A stretch of DNA of 64,000 nt from Flavobacterium cerinum (GCF_004028155.1 NZ_SBII01000013.1:62001-126000); one strand, 5' to 3'; shown: positions 17,442 through 26,118, counted from the first letter of the stretch. Numbers and translations are program-made. Notes: a model not told the origin generated them from the sequence alone.

Positions 17442-18629
17442 ATGAAACGTGTAGTAGTAGGGCTTTCCGGAGGAGTAGATTCAAGCGTAGCTGCTTACCT
17501 GCTTCAGGAGCAGGGTTATGAAGTTATAGGCCTTTTTATGAAGAACTGGCATGATGATACAGTAACGATATCTAACGAATGTCCATGGCTGGAAGACAGC
17601 AATGATGCATTACTGGTGGCCGAAAAATTAGGTATACCGTTCCAAACGGTAGATCTTAGTGAAGAGTATAAAGAGCGTATTGTAGACTATATGTTTAACG
17701 AATACGAAAAGGGCAGGACCCCAAATCCAGATGTGCTTTGCAATCGTGAGATAAAGTTTGACGTTTTTATGAAAATTGCCCTTAGCCTTGGTGCTGATTA
17801 TGTGGCAACAGGACACTATTGCCGTAAAGGTACTATAGAAAAAGACGGTAAAGAAACCTATCAGTTGCTTGCAGGGGTAGACGGTAATAAAGATCAGTCT
17901 TACTTTTTATGCCAGTTATCGCAGGAACAGTTGGCAAAATCGTTATTCCCAATTGGGGAGCTCACAAAACCACAGGTGCGTGAGATAGCTGCAAAAATGG
18001 AGCTTATTACTGCCGAGAAGAAAGACTCACAAGGGCTTTGTTTTATTGGTAAAGTGCGTCTTCCTGAATTTCTTCAGCAGCAATTGCAACCTAAAGAAGG
18101 CTTAATATATGAAGTGAATGCTGATGTTGCCACTTATAGCGAAGCAGCACCGGAATTCAGTTCTATAAAAGAGCAACTGGCTTATGAAGCTAAAAATATA
18201 GATTATAAGCCCGAAATGGGTAAAGTAGTAGGCAAGCATCAGGGAGCTCATTATTTTACAATAGGGCAGCGTAAAGGTCTTAATGTAGGTGGAACCAAAG
18301 AAGGGCTTTTTATTATCGCTACCGATGTAGAGACCAACTCTATTTATACAGGTCAGGGACAAAATCATCCTGGGTTATTCCGTAAAGCACTGTTTATTCA
18401 GGAAAATGAAATTCATTGGGTACGTGAAGATATGACTTTAAAAGATGGCGAAACAATGGATGTTATGGTGCGTATACGTTACCGTCAGCCATTACAAAAA
18501 GCAACCCTGCACAAGTTTGATAACGGAATGTACATTTCGTTTGAAGCTCCGCAATCAGCAATTACCGAAGGACAGTTTGCTGCCTGGTATATTGGCGATG
18601 AGCTAATTGGCTCGGGAGTGATTTCTTAA
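17442..18629 (+). CDS. mnmA: tRNA-specific 2-thiouridylase MnmA
   Basis: MnmA adds sulfur to C2 of the wobble uridine (U34) of Lys, Glu and Gln tRNAs after ATP activation. The 395-residue protein starts with the PP-loop [17 protein letters not shown]. It carries the catalytic pair Cys100 ([12 protein letters not shown]) and Cys200 ([12 protein letters not shown]), and ends in the central and C-terminal beta domains ([23 protein letters not shown]). Length and motifs are normal. The partner enzyme MnmD, which completes mnm5s2U, is also encoded in this window (32657-33319). Confidence 0.98.
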   Translation: MKRVVVGLSGGVDSSVAAYLLQEQGYEVIGLFMKNWHDDTVTISNECPWLEDSNDALLVAEKLGIPFQTVDLSEEYKERIVDYMFNEYEKGRTPNPDVLCNREIKFDVFMKIALSLGADYVATGHYCRKGTIEKDGKETYQLLAGVDGNKDQSYFLCQLSQEQLAKSLFPIGELTKPQVREIAAKMELITAEKKDSQGLCFIGKVRLPEFLQQQLQPKEGLIYEVNADVATYSEAAPEFSSIKEQLAYEAKNIDYKPEMGKVVGKHQGAHYFTIGQRKGLNVGGTKEGLFIIATDVETNSIYTGQGQNHPGLFRKALFIQENEIHWVREDMTLKDGETMDVMVRIRYRQPLQKATLHKFDNGMYISFEAPQSAITEGQFAAWYIGDELIGSGVIS

Positions 18630-18643
18630 AGTCTTCCCGATTA

Positions 18644-18692
18644 TATTATACAATGCCCTATGCTGAAAAGTGTAGGGCATTTTTTATATTTG
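18644..18692 (+). repeat. Terminator-promoter intergenic element, copy 1
   Basis: This element holds the mnmA terminator (AATGCCCTA / TAGGGCATT around a TGCTGAAAAGTG loop, then T-run) and, directly after it, the exact -7 box TATATTTG (18685-18692). That box would drive the next gene, whose ATG is at 18709. A degenerate second copy lies at 19465-19515, beyond that gene. Confidence 0.6.
18650..18686 (+). terminator. Intrinsic terminator of mnmA
   Basis: A 9-bp perfect stem, AATGCCCTA / TAGGGCATT, is followed by TTTTT, 24 bases past the stop. Confidence 0.85.
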
Positions 18693-18708
18693 TTGAAATT
18701 TAAAATCG

Positions 18709-19467
18709 ATGAATAGATATATAATTCTTTTATTAGTAGTAGTTGGTTTTTCGTGTAAACGTAATGAGGAACTTATTGTACCAAAAGTTGAAAATGCCAC
18801 TGTTCCTTCTAAGGTGAATTTGTTTGAGACAGAAAGCAAACAAGGTAAGGTACTGATACTTTCGGATAGACTGCCTTTATATGATCGCGATAGTAAAGAA
18901 TCAGGATTAAGTACCAGATTGTATGGACTGATTGTGGATATGGACAGTATTTCTAAAAATCGGATTGATATTGCGAAATCAGACGATCAGTGTAAAGCAT
19001 TCCATTTTGTGAAGGTAAATAACCCTAAAGTAAAAGGATGGCTGAATAGCAAAGATATTTATGAATATGGCAATAATGAGAGGGACACGCTATTTAAAGA
19101 AGGTGATACTGATTTCAAAATGTATATTGGCAAAAACTTTGGAATAGGGGTAGAAGATGAATATGGACTGTCAGGCTGTGATAATACTTCTCCGGTTGTT
19201 TTATTCAATTCGAAATCTAATGTAGAAGCCTATGTGCCGCTAAAGGATAAGACAGGGAAATATCAGGGAAAATTTCTAGTATTGGATGCGCATGATGGCT
19301 GGTATGATAAAATTATAAAGAGTGATTTTACAGGTGGCAAACTTAAATTGATAATCCATCGTTCCTATCAGGAAGGCAGTGCCGATTTTACAGTTATTAT
19401 AAGTTTACTTGATAAAGGCTATAGCGCAGAAGTTATCGAATTCATTGAGTATAATCCAGAAATGTAA
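18709..19467 (+). CDS. Lipoprotein of unknown function, 252 aa
   Basis: A short lipoprotein signal with lipobox VVVGFSC (Cys16) starts the protein. The mature part has an SH3-like look in the first half (KVLILSDRLPLYDRDS, VKVNNPKVKGWLNSKDIYEYG), a pattern seen in bacterial SH3 domains where 'v.gW.~~~.~' closes the fold. It is followed by a beta-rich second half (ADFTVIISLLDKGYSAEVIEF). I do not recognise a family. The gene lies between two copies of a terminator/promoter element and separates mnmA from the tatD-like gene, so it may be a recent insertion. The ATG lies 16 bases after the -7 box. Confidence 0.68.
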   Translation: MNRYIILLLVVVGFSCKRNEELIVPKVENATVPSKVNLFETESKQGKVLILSDRLPLYDRDSKESGLSTRLYGLIVDMDSISKNRIDIAKSDDQCKAFHFVKVNNPKVKGWLNSKDIYEYGNNERDTLFKEGDTDFKMYIGKNFGIGVEDEYGLSGCDNTSPVVLFNSKSNVEAYVPLKDKTGKYQGKFLVLDAHDGWYDKIIKSDFTGGKLKLIIHRSYQEGSADFTVIISLLDKGYSAEVIEFIEYNPEM

Positions 19468-19515
19468 TTATACAAATGTCTTCTGCTGAAAAGTGTGTGG
19501 GTTTTTATACTTTTA
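19465..19515 (+). repeat. Terminator-promoter intergenic element, copy 2 (degenerate)
   Basis: It shares the TTATACA...AATG, the TGCTGAAAAGTGT core and a T-rich end with copy 1. Its stem no longer pairs well (AATGTCTTC against TGTGGGTTT), and its -7 box is TACTTTTA (7 of 8). Confidence 0.5.
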
Positions 19516-19540
19516 TCTTCTTTATTAGACATAACATACT

Positions 19541-20137
19541 ATGAAGTATACAGAGGGACAATATTATAAGGAAATAAAAAATCATTTAATTGGTACTTCA
19601 ATTGTTGAAGTATACTATGAAGTGCTAAATAGTTATGATGAATTAGATCCATATGAAGATTGGAAATTATCGGAAGACATTCATTCAGTAGACATGAATA
19701 TAATTTTCAAGCTCGATAATGGAAAATTGATACAAATATTTTGGGATAATAACTTTGACTGCTATGGTGTAGGGCTGGAAGTATTGCCTGTATTTGAAGA
19801 AAGAGAAAGTGTCAAGTTAATTAATGTTTCAGAGAATGAAAACGTTTTAAAGTTTAAAGAAAATAAAATTGTTGATGTTTTAATTCATTGGGATGAAATC
19901 GAAGTTGGGTCTAATTGGTTTTTTTTTTCGAAACAAAAAAAATGTAATGGAGTTCCACTAGTTTGGCAAGTTAAATTTGAAAATAATACTGATATCTGGA
20001 TTGCGACACTTGAAATCTTTGATGTCGAAGCGCCTTATTATTGGGCAAATCACCTGACGGTTTTCTTTAATGAAGAAGATGTCAGAAAATATAAACTGAA
20101 CTCAGATAAGGGGATTTCTATAAATAGTGTGATTTAA
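19541..20137 (+). CDS. Hypothetical cytosolic protein, 198 aa
   Basis: This is an acidic, soluble protein without signal peptide, rich in aromatic residues and Asn/Asp/Glu (YEVLNSYDELDPYEDWKL, IQIFWDNNFDCYGVGLEVL, FDVEAPYYWANHLTVFF). I recognise no family. The layout resembles orphan immunity-type or DUF proteins, but this is weak. The coding sequence looks more AT-rich than the adjoining tatD and tcdA genes. It ends 2 bases before the tatD-like start, so the latter may be translationally coupled to it. The start ATG at 19541 follows the second copy of the intergenic element. Confidence 0.6.
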   Translation: MKYTEGQYYKEIKNHLIGTSIVEVYYEVLNSYDELDPYEDWKLSEDIHSVDMNIIFKLDNGKLIQIFWDNNFDCYGVGLEVLPVFEERESVKLINVSENENVLKFKENKIVDVLIHWDEIEVGSNWFFFSKQKKCNGVPLVWQVKFENNTDIWIATLEIFDVEAPYYWANHLTVFFNEEDVRKYKLNSDKGISINSVI

Positions 20138-20139
20138 TT

Positions 20140-20784
20140 ATGCACTACAATCTCCATACCCATAAAGCATCTGGCAACAACAATGTGTTTGAAGTCGTAA
20201 ACCGATACCCTTATGAAGCGATCGATGTACCCTTTTTTTCTGCGGGTATTCATCCGTGGCATATTGATGAAAACAGGCTGGATGAACACTTGACCATAAT
20301 AGAAGAACGACTGCAAATGCCCAATTGCCTTGCTCTGGGTGAATGCGGTTTGGATAAACGTATTGAGATGCCTCTGGAAATTCAACAGCAGGTTTTCGAA
20401 AAACAACTGTTATTAGCAAAAAAATATAAAAAACCTGTAATTTTGCACTGTGTTGCGGCCTATCAGGAAGTTATCGAGATCAATAAAAGGCTGGTTCCCG
20501 GAGTTTCAATGATTATTCACGGATTCTCTAAAAATGAGCAGGTAGCAAAACAACTGCTGGATAACGGTTTTTATCTTTCGTTTGGTAAATACCTATTACG
20601 AAATTCCGAATTGTCTGCTGTGTTTGCTAATGTGCCTGAAGGGAGGTTCTTTTTAGAAACCGATTCTATTGAAGAAAGTATTGCAGAGGTGTATGCAAAA
20701 GCTGCAGAAGCACGAAACATGAATATTGAAGATTTAAAAAATATAATAAGCACTAATTTTAAAACCGTTTTTAATAATGGCTGA
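20140..20784 (+). CDS. TatD-family metal-dependent hydrolase (short form)
   Basis: The 214-residue TIM-barrel protein has the TatD-type metal motifs NLHTHK at the start, AGIHPWH, LALGECGLDKR (conserved Glu), VILHCVAAYQEV and FFLETDSIEE (final Asp). TatD proteins are 3'-5' exonucleases or DNases acting on damaged nucleic acid. At 214 residues this one is shorter than the E. coli enzyme (about 260) and belongs to the compact subgroup common in Bacteroidetes. It overlaps tcdA by 8 bases. Confidence 0.87.
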   Translation: MHYNLHTHKASGNNNVFEVVNRYPYEAIDVPFFSAGIHPWHIDENRLDEHLTIIEERLQMPNCLALGECGLDKRIEMPLEIQQQVFEKQLLLAKKYKKPVILHCVAAYQEVIEINKRLVPGVSMIIHGFSKNEQVAKQLLDNGFYLSFGKYLLRNSELSAVFANVPEGRFFLETDSIEESIAEVYAKAAEARNMNIEDLKNIISTNFKTVFNNG

Positions 20785-21493
20785 ATGGACTGAGCGCGCC
20801 GAACTTTTATTCAAAAAAGAAGGGCTGGAGAAATTGAAGAATTCGCATGTAATGGTAGTAGGCCTTGGCGGTGTTGGATCGTTTGCAGCCGAGTTCCTTG
20901 CCAGGGCAGGAGTAGGGACAATGACGATTGTAGATGGCGATGTAGTAGACATTACCAATATTAACAGGCAATTGCCGGCACTGCATTCTACCGTAGGACA
21001 GCCTAAGGTAACAATTGTAGGTGACAGGCTTATGGATATCAACCCGGAGCTGAATCTTATACGACTGCAGGAATTCCTATCTCCTGAACGTGCTTATGAG
21101 CTTGTGACCAATGAATATGATTATGTGCTGGATTGTATAGACAGCATTACGCCGAAGCTAAACCTTATTATTTCGGCTAAACGTAAGAAGGTTAAGATTA
21201 TCAGTAATATGGGCGCAGGAGGCAAATATGAAGCTGCTAAGGTCAAAGTAGCCGACATTAGTAAGACAGAATACTGTCCGTTAGCTAAAACGGTTCGAAA
21301 ACGTCTTAAAAAGGAAGGCGTAACTAAAGGTGTAAAAGTTGTTTTCTCTAGCGAAGCACCGGACGAAACCAGTTTGAAGATGACTGATGGTAAAAACTTC
21401 AAGAAGTCTTTCTTTGGTACTAACAGCTGGATGCCTGCTTTATTCGGACTCCATTCTGCCGAAACAGTAGTAAAACATATCATCAAGAAATAA
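20777..21493 (+). CDS. tcdA: tRNA threonylcarbamoyladenosine dehydratase TcdA
   Basis: TcdA uses ATP to cyclise t6A at position 37 of ANN-decoding tRNAs into ct6A. The 238-residue protein has the E1-like/ThiF fold: nucleotide loop VMVVGLGGVGSFAAEFLARAG, IVDGDVVDITNINRQ with the Asp and the Asn-x-x-Arg, and ISNMGAGGKYE. It ends in the TcdA-type tail with ISKTEYCPLAKTVRKRLKK. It overlaps the tatD-like gene by 8 bases, so they form an operon. A strong bidirectional terminator separates it from the opposing gene. Confidence 0.93.
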   Translation: MAEWTERAELLFKKEGLEKLKNSHVMVVGLGGVGSFAAEFLARAGVGTMTIVDGDVVDITNINRQLPALHSTVGQPKVTIVGDRLMDINPELNLIRLQEFLSPERAYELVTNEYDYVLDCIDSITPKLNLIISAKRKKVKIISNMGAGGKYEAAKVKVADISKTEYCPLAKTVRKRLKKEGVTKGVKVVFSSEAPDETSLKMTDGKNFKKSFFGTNSWMPALFGLHSAETVVKHIIKK

Positions 21494-21519
21494 AAAATCC
21501 CCAATTGGGGATTTTTTTA
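21492..21519. terminator. Bidirectional intrinsic terminator
   Basis: AAAAAATCCCC / GGGGATTTTTTT forms a near-perfect palindrome between converging genes. Confidence 0.9.
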
Positions 21520-21537
21520 TGTTTTATCTTATATTAT

Positions 21538-22839
21538 TTACCTTGGTGTAGTAGGCTGCGTTATTGGCTTGCTTACAGGCGTTGTTGTCGGTTTTGTGCC
21601 AGTAGGCTTGGCTGCTGCGGGTTTAGTTGTTCCTGCAGCAGGCTTATTTGCTGCGCTGGTAGGTTTGGTTGATGGAACACTAGACCTGACTGTTCCTGTA
21701 GCCGGTTTACTTCCTGCCGTACCTGTTATTGGTTTTACTGTAGCTGCCGGTTTGATACCTGTTGCAGCAGGGGTTGGTAATACAGGATTAATTACCCCTT
21801 CAGTAACCGGAACGATAGTAGGTGCCCCAATTGGAATATAAATGTCAGTTACCCATTCTGATGGTCTTTTAGTTTTGGTAATACCTTTACTGTACAGTTC
21901 TACATACTGGCCCGTGGTATTTTCCTGCAATGCTTTATCAATAATATGTTTTTCAGCTTTTGCCCATGCTTTTCTCAAATGTGAGTAGTCTCCTTTTAAG
22001 GTTGTTTTTAATGCAGTAAAAGGCAATAGGCTTCCTCCTTCAAATTCGCTTCCCGGTGTTGTGAAAATTTCTTCTTTTATAGGGATGCATATCAAGTATG
22101 AGGCTGTGCCTTGTACTTTGTCAAACGATTTATAAAGTATAAATGGAGAACCGTTAGTTACAATCTTATTGGTTTTAATGAAGTTTTGAAGTTTAGGAAA
22201 ATATTCAGCCGCTTTTTTATTGATATCTTCAATTTTTGAGTTCACTAAATGACCCAGATAAAAAGCTCCGGTTTTAGTAACCAGTTCATTTTTTACATCA
22301 ATATTAAATATGCTTAATTCTTTTACAAGGAAATTATCAATGTTAGTAAGGCCTTTTTCCAGAGAAGCCTCCATTTTTTCATTTGATCCGCCTTTAAGTA
22401 AAGCATTAGCTTTTTCTAAAAAGCTTAAATTTCCTTTTAATCGTAATGTTACTTTAGTACTCTTAAGAGTGTCTTTAAAAGTCCATGAAATTTCAGAATT
22501 GAGGTCGTTAATGACAGCCTTTTGCAGGATAGAATCATTTTCGGCTAGTTTAACCGTTTCCACTTTTCCTGTATTATCATCTTTTTTCCAGCTCATCTGT
22601 GCTCCATTACCTGAAGATTTTTCAGAATAAGTGTATACTGTTGTAGTATCACTATTGGTAAGGATACCTACATTTTCCCAGTTTTTGTAATCGTTTATGT
22701 AATTGTAAAGCACTGCTTTAGGTACATTTATTACCCGTTCTTTTTTGATGTCGTACTTGCCTTCCTGAGTGGCAATAAAAACTGTAACGGCAATAATAGC
22801 CAAGAGCAGTAGGAGAAATACATATTTTACAATTTTCAT
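21538..22839 (-). CDS. Membrane-anchored SRPBCC + GyrI-like protein with Pro/Thr/Ala-rich tail
   Basis: The 433-residue protein has an N-terminal membrane helix (VKYVFLLLLLAIIAVTVFIA) and an SRPBCC/polyketide-cyclase-like domain (about 30-175: KKERVINVPKAVLYNYINDY, WENVG, SEISWTFKD). A GyrI-like effector-binding region (about 185-345) follows, with AFYLGHLVNSKIEDI, SPFILYKSFD, YVELYSKGITKTKRPSEW and DIYIPIG. The last 85 residues are low-complexity Pro/Thr/Ala/Lys repeats (TKPAAAKPTGTKPTTTPVSK). SRPBCC and GyrI folds both bind small hydrophobic ligands, so a sensing or binding role in the periplasm is plausible. The Pro-rich tail resembles cell-wall-spanning linkers. No ligand can be named. 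Confidence 0.75.
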   Translation of the reverse strand: MKIVKYVFLLLLLAIIAVTVFIATQEGKYDIKKERVINVPKAVLYNYINDYKNWENVGILTNSDTTTVYTYSEKSSGNGAQMSWKKDDNTGKVETVKLAENDSILQKAVINDLNSEISWTFKDTLKSTKVTLRLKGNLSFLEKANALLKGGSNEKMEASLEKGLTNIDNFLVKELSIFNIDVKNELVTKTGAFYLGHLVNSKIEDINKKAAEYFPKLQNFIKTNKIVTNGSPFILYKSFDKVQGTASYLICIPIKEEIFTTPGSEFEGGSLLPFTALKTTLKGDYSHLRKAWAKAEKHIIDKALQENTTGQYVELYSKGITKTKRPSEWVTDIYIPIGAPTIVPVTEGVINPVLPTPAATGIKPAATVKPITGTAGSKPATGTVRSSVPSTKPTSAANKPAAGTTKPAAAKPTGTKPTTTPVSKPITQPTTPR

Positions 22840-22931
22840 ACCATCGAAAACTTTAGTTTGTCGTAAAATTATAAATATTTCCCATAAGAAACTAAATAAC
22901 TTTTAAAGTGTAAAAATATACGTTTAAATGT

Positions 22932-22958
22932 ATAAAAAAAAGCCCTTAAAAGGGCTTG
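22932..22958 (-). terminator. Intrinsic terminator of the lpoB-like operon
   Basis: An AAGCCCTT / AAGGGCTT stem with a run of eight T residues on the minus strand lies just after the last gene of the lpoB-like operon. Confidence 0.8.
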
Positions 22959-22964
22959 TGTGTT

Positions 22965-23339
22965 TTATTCGCATTCCTGAAAATTTTCAGGATAGGGTGA
23001 TAGGCTTACTTTATCTACCAATAAGAAGATATCGTCTTCTTTGGTGTAAACATCAATCTCTTCGCTTTGTTTTCTTGCTTCGAGTGTTTTACGGTGTGTA
23101 GTAATATTATATTGCTGAAGTTTATCTGTAATGTTATAATTAAAAGATATAAGTTGAGGATAATTGCTTCTAAACTGTATCTTCCAATGATATTGTTCAC
23201 CGTGTTTTTTTTCGCTCTTTATTCTATAAAATATTTTTGAATAACAGCTGGTTTTCTGCCATTCCTCCCAACCATCTTTAGCCTGTGCTAAAGCAATTTG
23301 CGAAAATATAAGTACAAATAGTAACATTGCTTTTCTCAT
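22965..23339 (-). CDS. Secreted hypothetical protein, 124 aa (lpoB-like operon)
   Basis: A signal peptide (MRKAMLLFVLIFSQIALAQ) is followed by a beta-rich domain (KIFYRIKSEKKHGEQYHWKIQF, ISFNYNITDKLQQYNI) with two cysteines, in KTSCYSK and FQECE. I recognise no family. It starts 17 bases after the COG3014-like gene and is followed by a terminator, so it is the third and last gene of the operon. The context suggests a periplasmic accessory to the LpoB-like lipoprotein. The start is fixed by the signal peptide. Confidence 0.72.
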   Translation of the reverse strand: MRKAMLLFVLIFSQIALAQAKDGWEEWQKTSCYSKIFYRIKSEKKHGEQYHWKIQFRSNYPQLISFNYNITDKLQQYNITTHRKTLEARKQSEEIDVYTKEDDIFLLVDKVSLSPYPENFQECE

Positions 23340-23356
23340 GGTTCAGGTGATTTAGA

Positions 23357-25357
23357 TTATTCTATTTTTAATATTGTAACGTAAAAGTCTGGAGTTATGT
23401 TATAAACCGTAGTAGCATTAGTTACTTTGTTAGGTTTAAGCTTTTCTGTCAGGGTGTAATATTCCTTAACTATTTCCTTGTTAGCTAAATGTTTATAGTA
23501 GGCATTACCTGATACTTCTACACAGCCATTTTCCATTGGTTGTTCTGTAACAGCAAAAGTGACTTTTGTTTTTTCCGGATTAGTAGATTTTAAGCTAACG
23601 GTTTTTCCATACAGCTTTTGTCCCCAGAAATTCTTCATTTTATAAGAAACTTTATAAGAAATGCCATTGTCAAGATCGATCCATTTATCATACTTTTCAA
23701 AAATTTTGCTATCTATCTCAGGATTTACATCCCCTGTGTTATCTTTAGCTAATGCCATCGATTGTACAGCAGGCTTGTCTACTGCGACTAAGCTGGCAGA
23801 TTGTTTAGCTTCCGGGCTATTAATCGAAGATACAGCGGAAGTATTCGAAAGAGTAACAGCTTTGCTGTTTGATGAAATAACTTGAGTTCTTCCTAAATCG
23901 AAATAATTAACGATCTGTAATCCTTTTCTATAAGGAATGTTTAAGGTGTCTGTATCAACAATACCTTGTGGTCCATATTTTTTGATAACAAATTTATTCT
24001 CACCTTCTTTTAGAGGTATACGTGTGTAGCAAATGGTAGCGGGTAATGACTGCCAGTTACGGGTGTCAGCTTTTTCGGTAGCAGCGCCGGCAATATCTCC
24101 GCCTAGTTTCATTAAATCACCACCAGTATCTCCAAAAAGCTCTTTCCCTAAAGCACCAAGACCGGCACTACTAGCTTTTTTAACAGCGAAACGGGCAGCA
24201 AGATCTATCACTTCGCGAAGCATTCTGTCTTTAAGACATTGTTTAGCAATTGAGTTAAAATCCTGGCCTAACTCAAAAGGTTGTTCTTTATCGTCTACTA
24301 CTATTGTAGCTTTGTTGTAAAATGTATCTCTTTTTCTGTATTTAGGGATGGCAATAGCATTTATGCTGCCAATGTTTGATCCTATCGGAATAGGAATGAT
24401 AATTTCTTCAACAATATCTCCGTCCATATAGCTGCCATAAAAGAAAGGTCCGGCATTAGAAACTGATATCATTATTTGATCTTTAGCGGGGCCAAGACCG
24501 TTTTCCCAAAATATTATGGCTTCTCCTGTAGGTAGTGTTATAGCAGGAGTTTCGGGACTAGGTGCTTTGGCACCTTTTTTTGGTTTTTGTGTAGAATTGG
24601 TGTCAGAAGGAGGAGGGATCATATCGAATTTTTTAAGATATGCCTGATACTCTTCTCTAAACCCCATAAGTTTTGATGTGCGTACTAAATCCTTTTTGAG
24701 TTGTTCCGGCATTGATACGCCAAAAAACGTTCCTTTATCACGGTCATAGATTTCTTCGGCATTTCTATAGGCAATAAATGCATTATTAATATCTCCGGTA
24801 CTCTCATAAATTAGTCCCTGTAGTATTTGTGAAAATGCATCACGACTGTATTTATTTTTGTTTTCAGGATATTTTTCATTTAGCTCTAAAAGCTTTATGT
24901 TTATCCTTTTAGCTTCTACAAGCGCTTCATTAGGCATGCCTAAATGAAAATAATTTAACGCCATGTAATAATGAATGGTCACCTTTTCAAAATCTTCACC
25001 TTTATAAGGCTCGGCCATTGGATTGGTAAATTTACCGGCAATGGCCTGCCCTACATTAGTTTTTATCTTGTCGTCAATCATAACATAAGCTTGCTCAAAA
25101 AGGGCATTGCTGTTTTGATAATTGCCTCTAAGGTGTTCAATTTTTCCTTTTTCCATAAGGTACAACAATTTGTTTCTGTCTTTAAGCAGAAATTTGTTCT
25201 TGTCTATACCTTCAATAGCCTTATTAAAATCGCCGCTAAAAAGGTCACCTTCAATTGTAGTTTTGGTATTGTAAGTACTACAGGACTGTAAGCTTACCAG
25301 CAATAGGACTACTGCTGATTTTGATAGAGCGTAAATGGTATTTTTAGGTACCCTCAT
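23357..25357 (-). CDS. COG3014-like TPR lipoprotein, 666 aa
   Basis: The lipobox is LLVSLQSC (Cys26). The N-terminal half (about 30-245) is a chain of TPR-like helices: RNKLLYLMEKGKIEHLRGNY, HYYMALNYFHLGMPNEALVE, GLIYESTGDINNAFIAYRNA. A Pro/Lys-rich linker leads to a domain with PTGEAIIFWENGLGP, the glycine/aspartate-rich membrane-like segment SSAGLGALGKELFGDTGGDL, and IPLKEGENKFVIKKYG. This layout matches COG3014 proteins, which I recall being encoded next to LpoB-like (COG3417) lipoproteins, as here (14 bases downstream of one). The pair is presumed to act at the outer membrane on peptidoglycan synthases; the function of COG3014 itself is not established. Confidence 0.8.
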   Translation of the reverse strand: MRVPKNTIYALSKSAVVLLLVSLQSCSTYNTKTTIEGDLFSGDFNKAIEGIDKNKFLLKDRNKLLYLMEKGKIEHLRGNYQNSNALFEQAYVMIDDKIKTNVGQAIAGKFTNPMAEPYKGEDFEKVTIHYYMALNYFHLGMPNEALVEAKRINIKLLELNEKYPENKNKYSRDAFSQILQGLIYESTGDINNAFIAYRNAEEIYDRDKGTFFGVSMPEQLKKDLVRTSKLMGFREEYQAYLKKFDMIPPPSDTNSTQKPKKGAKAPSPETPAITLPTGEAIIFWENGLGPAKDQIMISVSNAGPFFYGSYMDGDIVEEIIIPIPIGSNIGSINAIAIPKYRKRDTFYNKATIVVDDKEQPFELGQDFNSIAKQCLKDRMLREVIDLAARFAVKKASSAGLGALGKELFGDTGGDLMKLGGDIAGAATEKADTRNWQSLPATICYTRIPLKEGENKFVIKKYGPQGIVDTDTLNIPYRKGLQIVNYFDLGRTQVISSNSKAVTLSNTSAVSSINSPEAKQSASLVAVDKPAVQSMALAKDNTGDVNPEIDSKIFEKYDKWIDLDNGISYKVSYKMKNFWGQKLYGKTVSLKSTNPEKTKVTFAVTEQPMENGCVEVSGNAYYKHLANKEIVKEYYTLTEKLKPNKVTNATTVYNITPDFYVTILKIE

Positions 25358-25371
25358 GGTTGTAGGTTTTA

Positions 25372-25962
25372 TTATTTAATGTTTTTCTTGATCTTTTTAT
25401 CACCTATCCACACTTTATCATTAGTTTGGATATTAGTAAGTTCAAGGTCAATTTGGTAGTAAACGGTTTTTTCTTTTTTGTTAGAGTCTACTATCGAGTT
25501 GATAGTTCCCTGTAACATAAAATCGGCGCCATTTTCAAGACCAAATTTTTTCATGGTAGACTGAGATGCATTGTTTTGCTGATCTGCTCTTTCTCCCCTT
25601 ATCTCTTCGCGCATGTTACCGGCCTGAACCAGTTTCATTCTTCCTGAGTTTATAATTGCTTTCTCGATGTCTTTAGAGAATGTCTCGGCAGCAATATGCT
25701 CATGCGATTTGTTGGTAATCATACCTACAATAATAACCGGTTTTTTACCTGTATGCTCAGAAGCATAAGTACTGTACCATGAATGGTCCATAAGTTCGGC
25801 GGTTATCTCTTCGGCAGTTAGCCTTGAGTCGGTTTCATTCCAGCGGCCGCTAAGATCGGTTACGCTTGTTTCGCTTACGCGTGTTACTTTAGTGCCGCCG
25901 CAGTTAGCTAATGTAAGTCCTAAAGCTGCTGCTAAAATAAATTTGTAGGTACTCGTTCTCAT
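25372..25962 (-). CDS. LpoB-like penicillin-binding protein activator lipoprotein
   Basis: This 196-residue lipoprotein has the lipobox GLTLANC (Cys22). The start of the mature region, VTRVSETSVTDLSGRWNETDSRLTAEE, and the domain with KPVIIVGMITNKSHEHIAAETF, DIEKAIINSGRMKLVQ, FGLENGADFMLQGTIN and YYQIDLELTNIQTNDKVW are characteristic of the LpoB family (PF13036). In E. coli LpoB crosses the wall from the outer membrane to activate PBP1b. A similar role in Bacteroidetes is inferred by family. It is the first gene of an operon with the COG3014-like protein and the 124-residue protein. Confidence 0.86.
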   Translation of the reverse strand: MRTSTYKFILAAALGLTLANCGGTKVTRVSETSVTDLSGRWNETDSRLTAEEITAELMDHSWYSTYASEHTGKKPVIIVGMITNKSHEHIAAETFSKDIEKAIINSGRMKLVQAGNMREEIRGERADQQNNASQSTMKKFGLENGADFMLQGTINSIVDSNKKEKTVYYQIDLELTNIQTNDKVWIGDKKIKKNIK

Positions 25963-25986
25963 ATTGTAATTTATTGATTAATAAAT

Positions 25987-25994
25987 CAAATGTA
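25987..25994 (-). promoter_or_regulatory. -7 promoter element of the lpoB-like operon
   Basis: On the minus strand this reads TACATTTG, an exact match 24 bases before the ATG at 25962. Confidence 0.45.
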
Positions 25995-26118
25995 TTAAAA
26001 ATAAACGGTGTTAATATCGTCTCAAATAAAGAATTTTTAATATAATTTGATCTGTAAAAAAGAGTATAAAAACTACTGGGAATAGTTGTTTTTATATAGA
26101 CATAAAGAGTCTGATTTT

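Noticed and set aside
20134..20419. Two minus-strand ORFs of 90-93 aa
   Set aside because: They are antisense to the tatD-like gene and show no family-like sequence.
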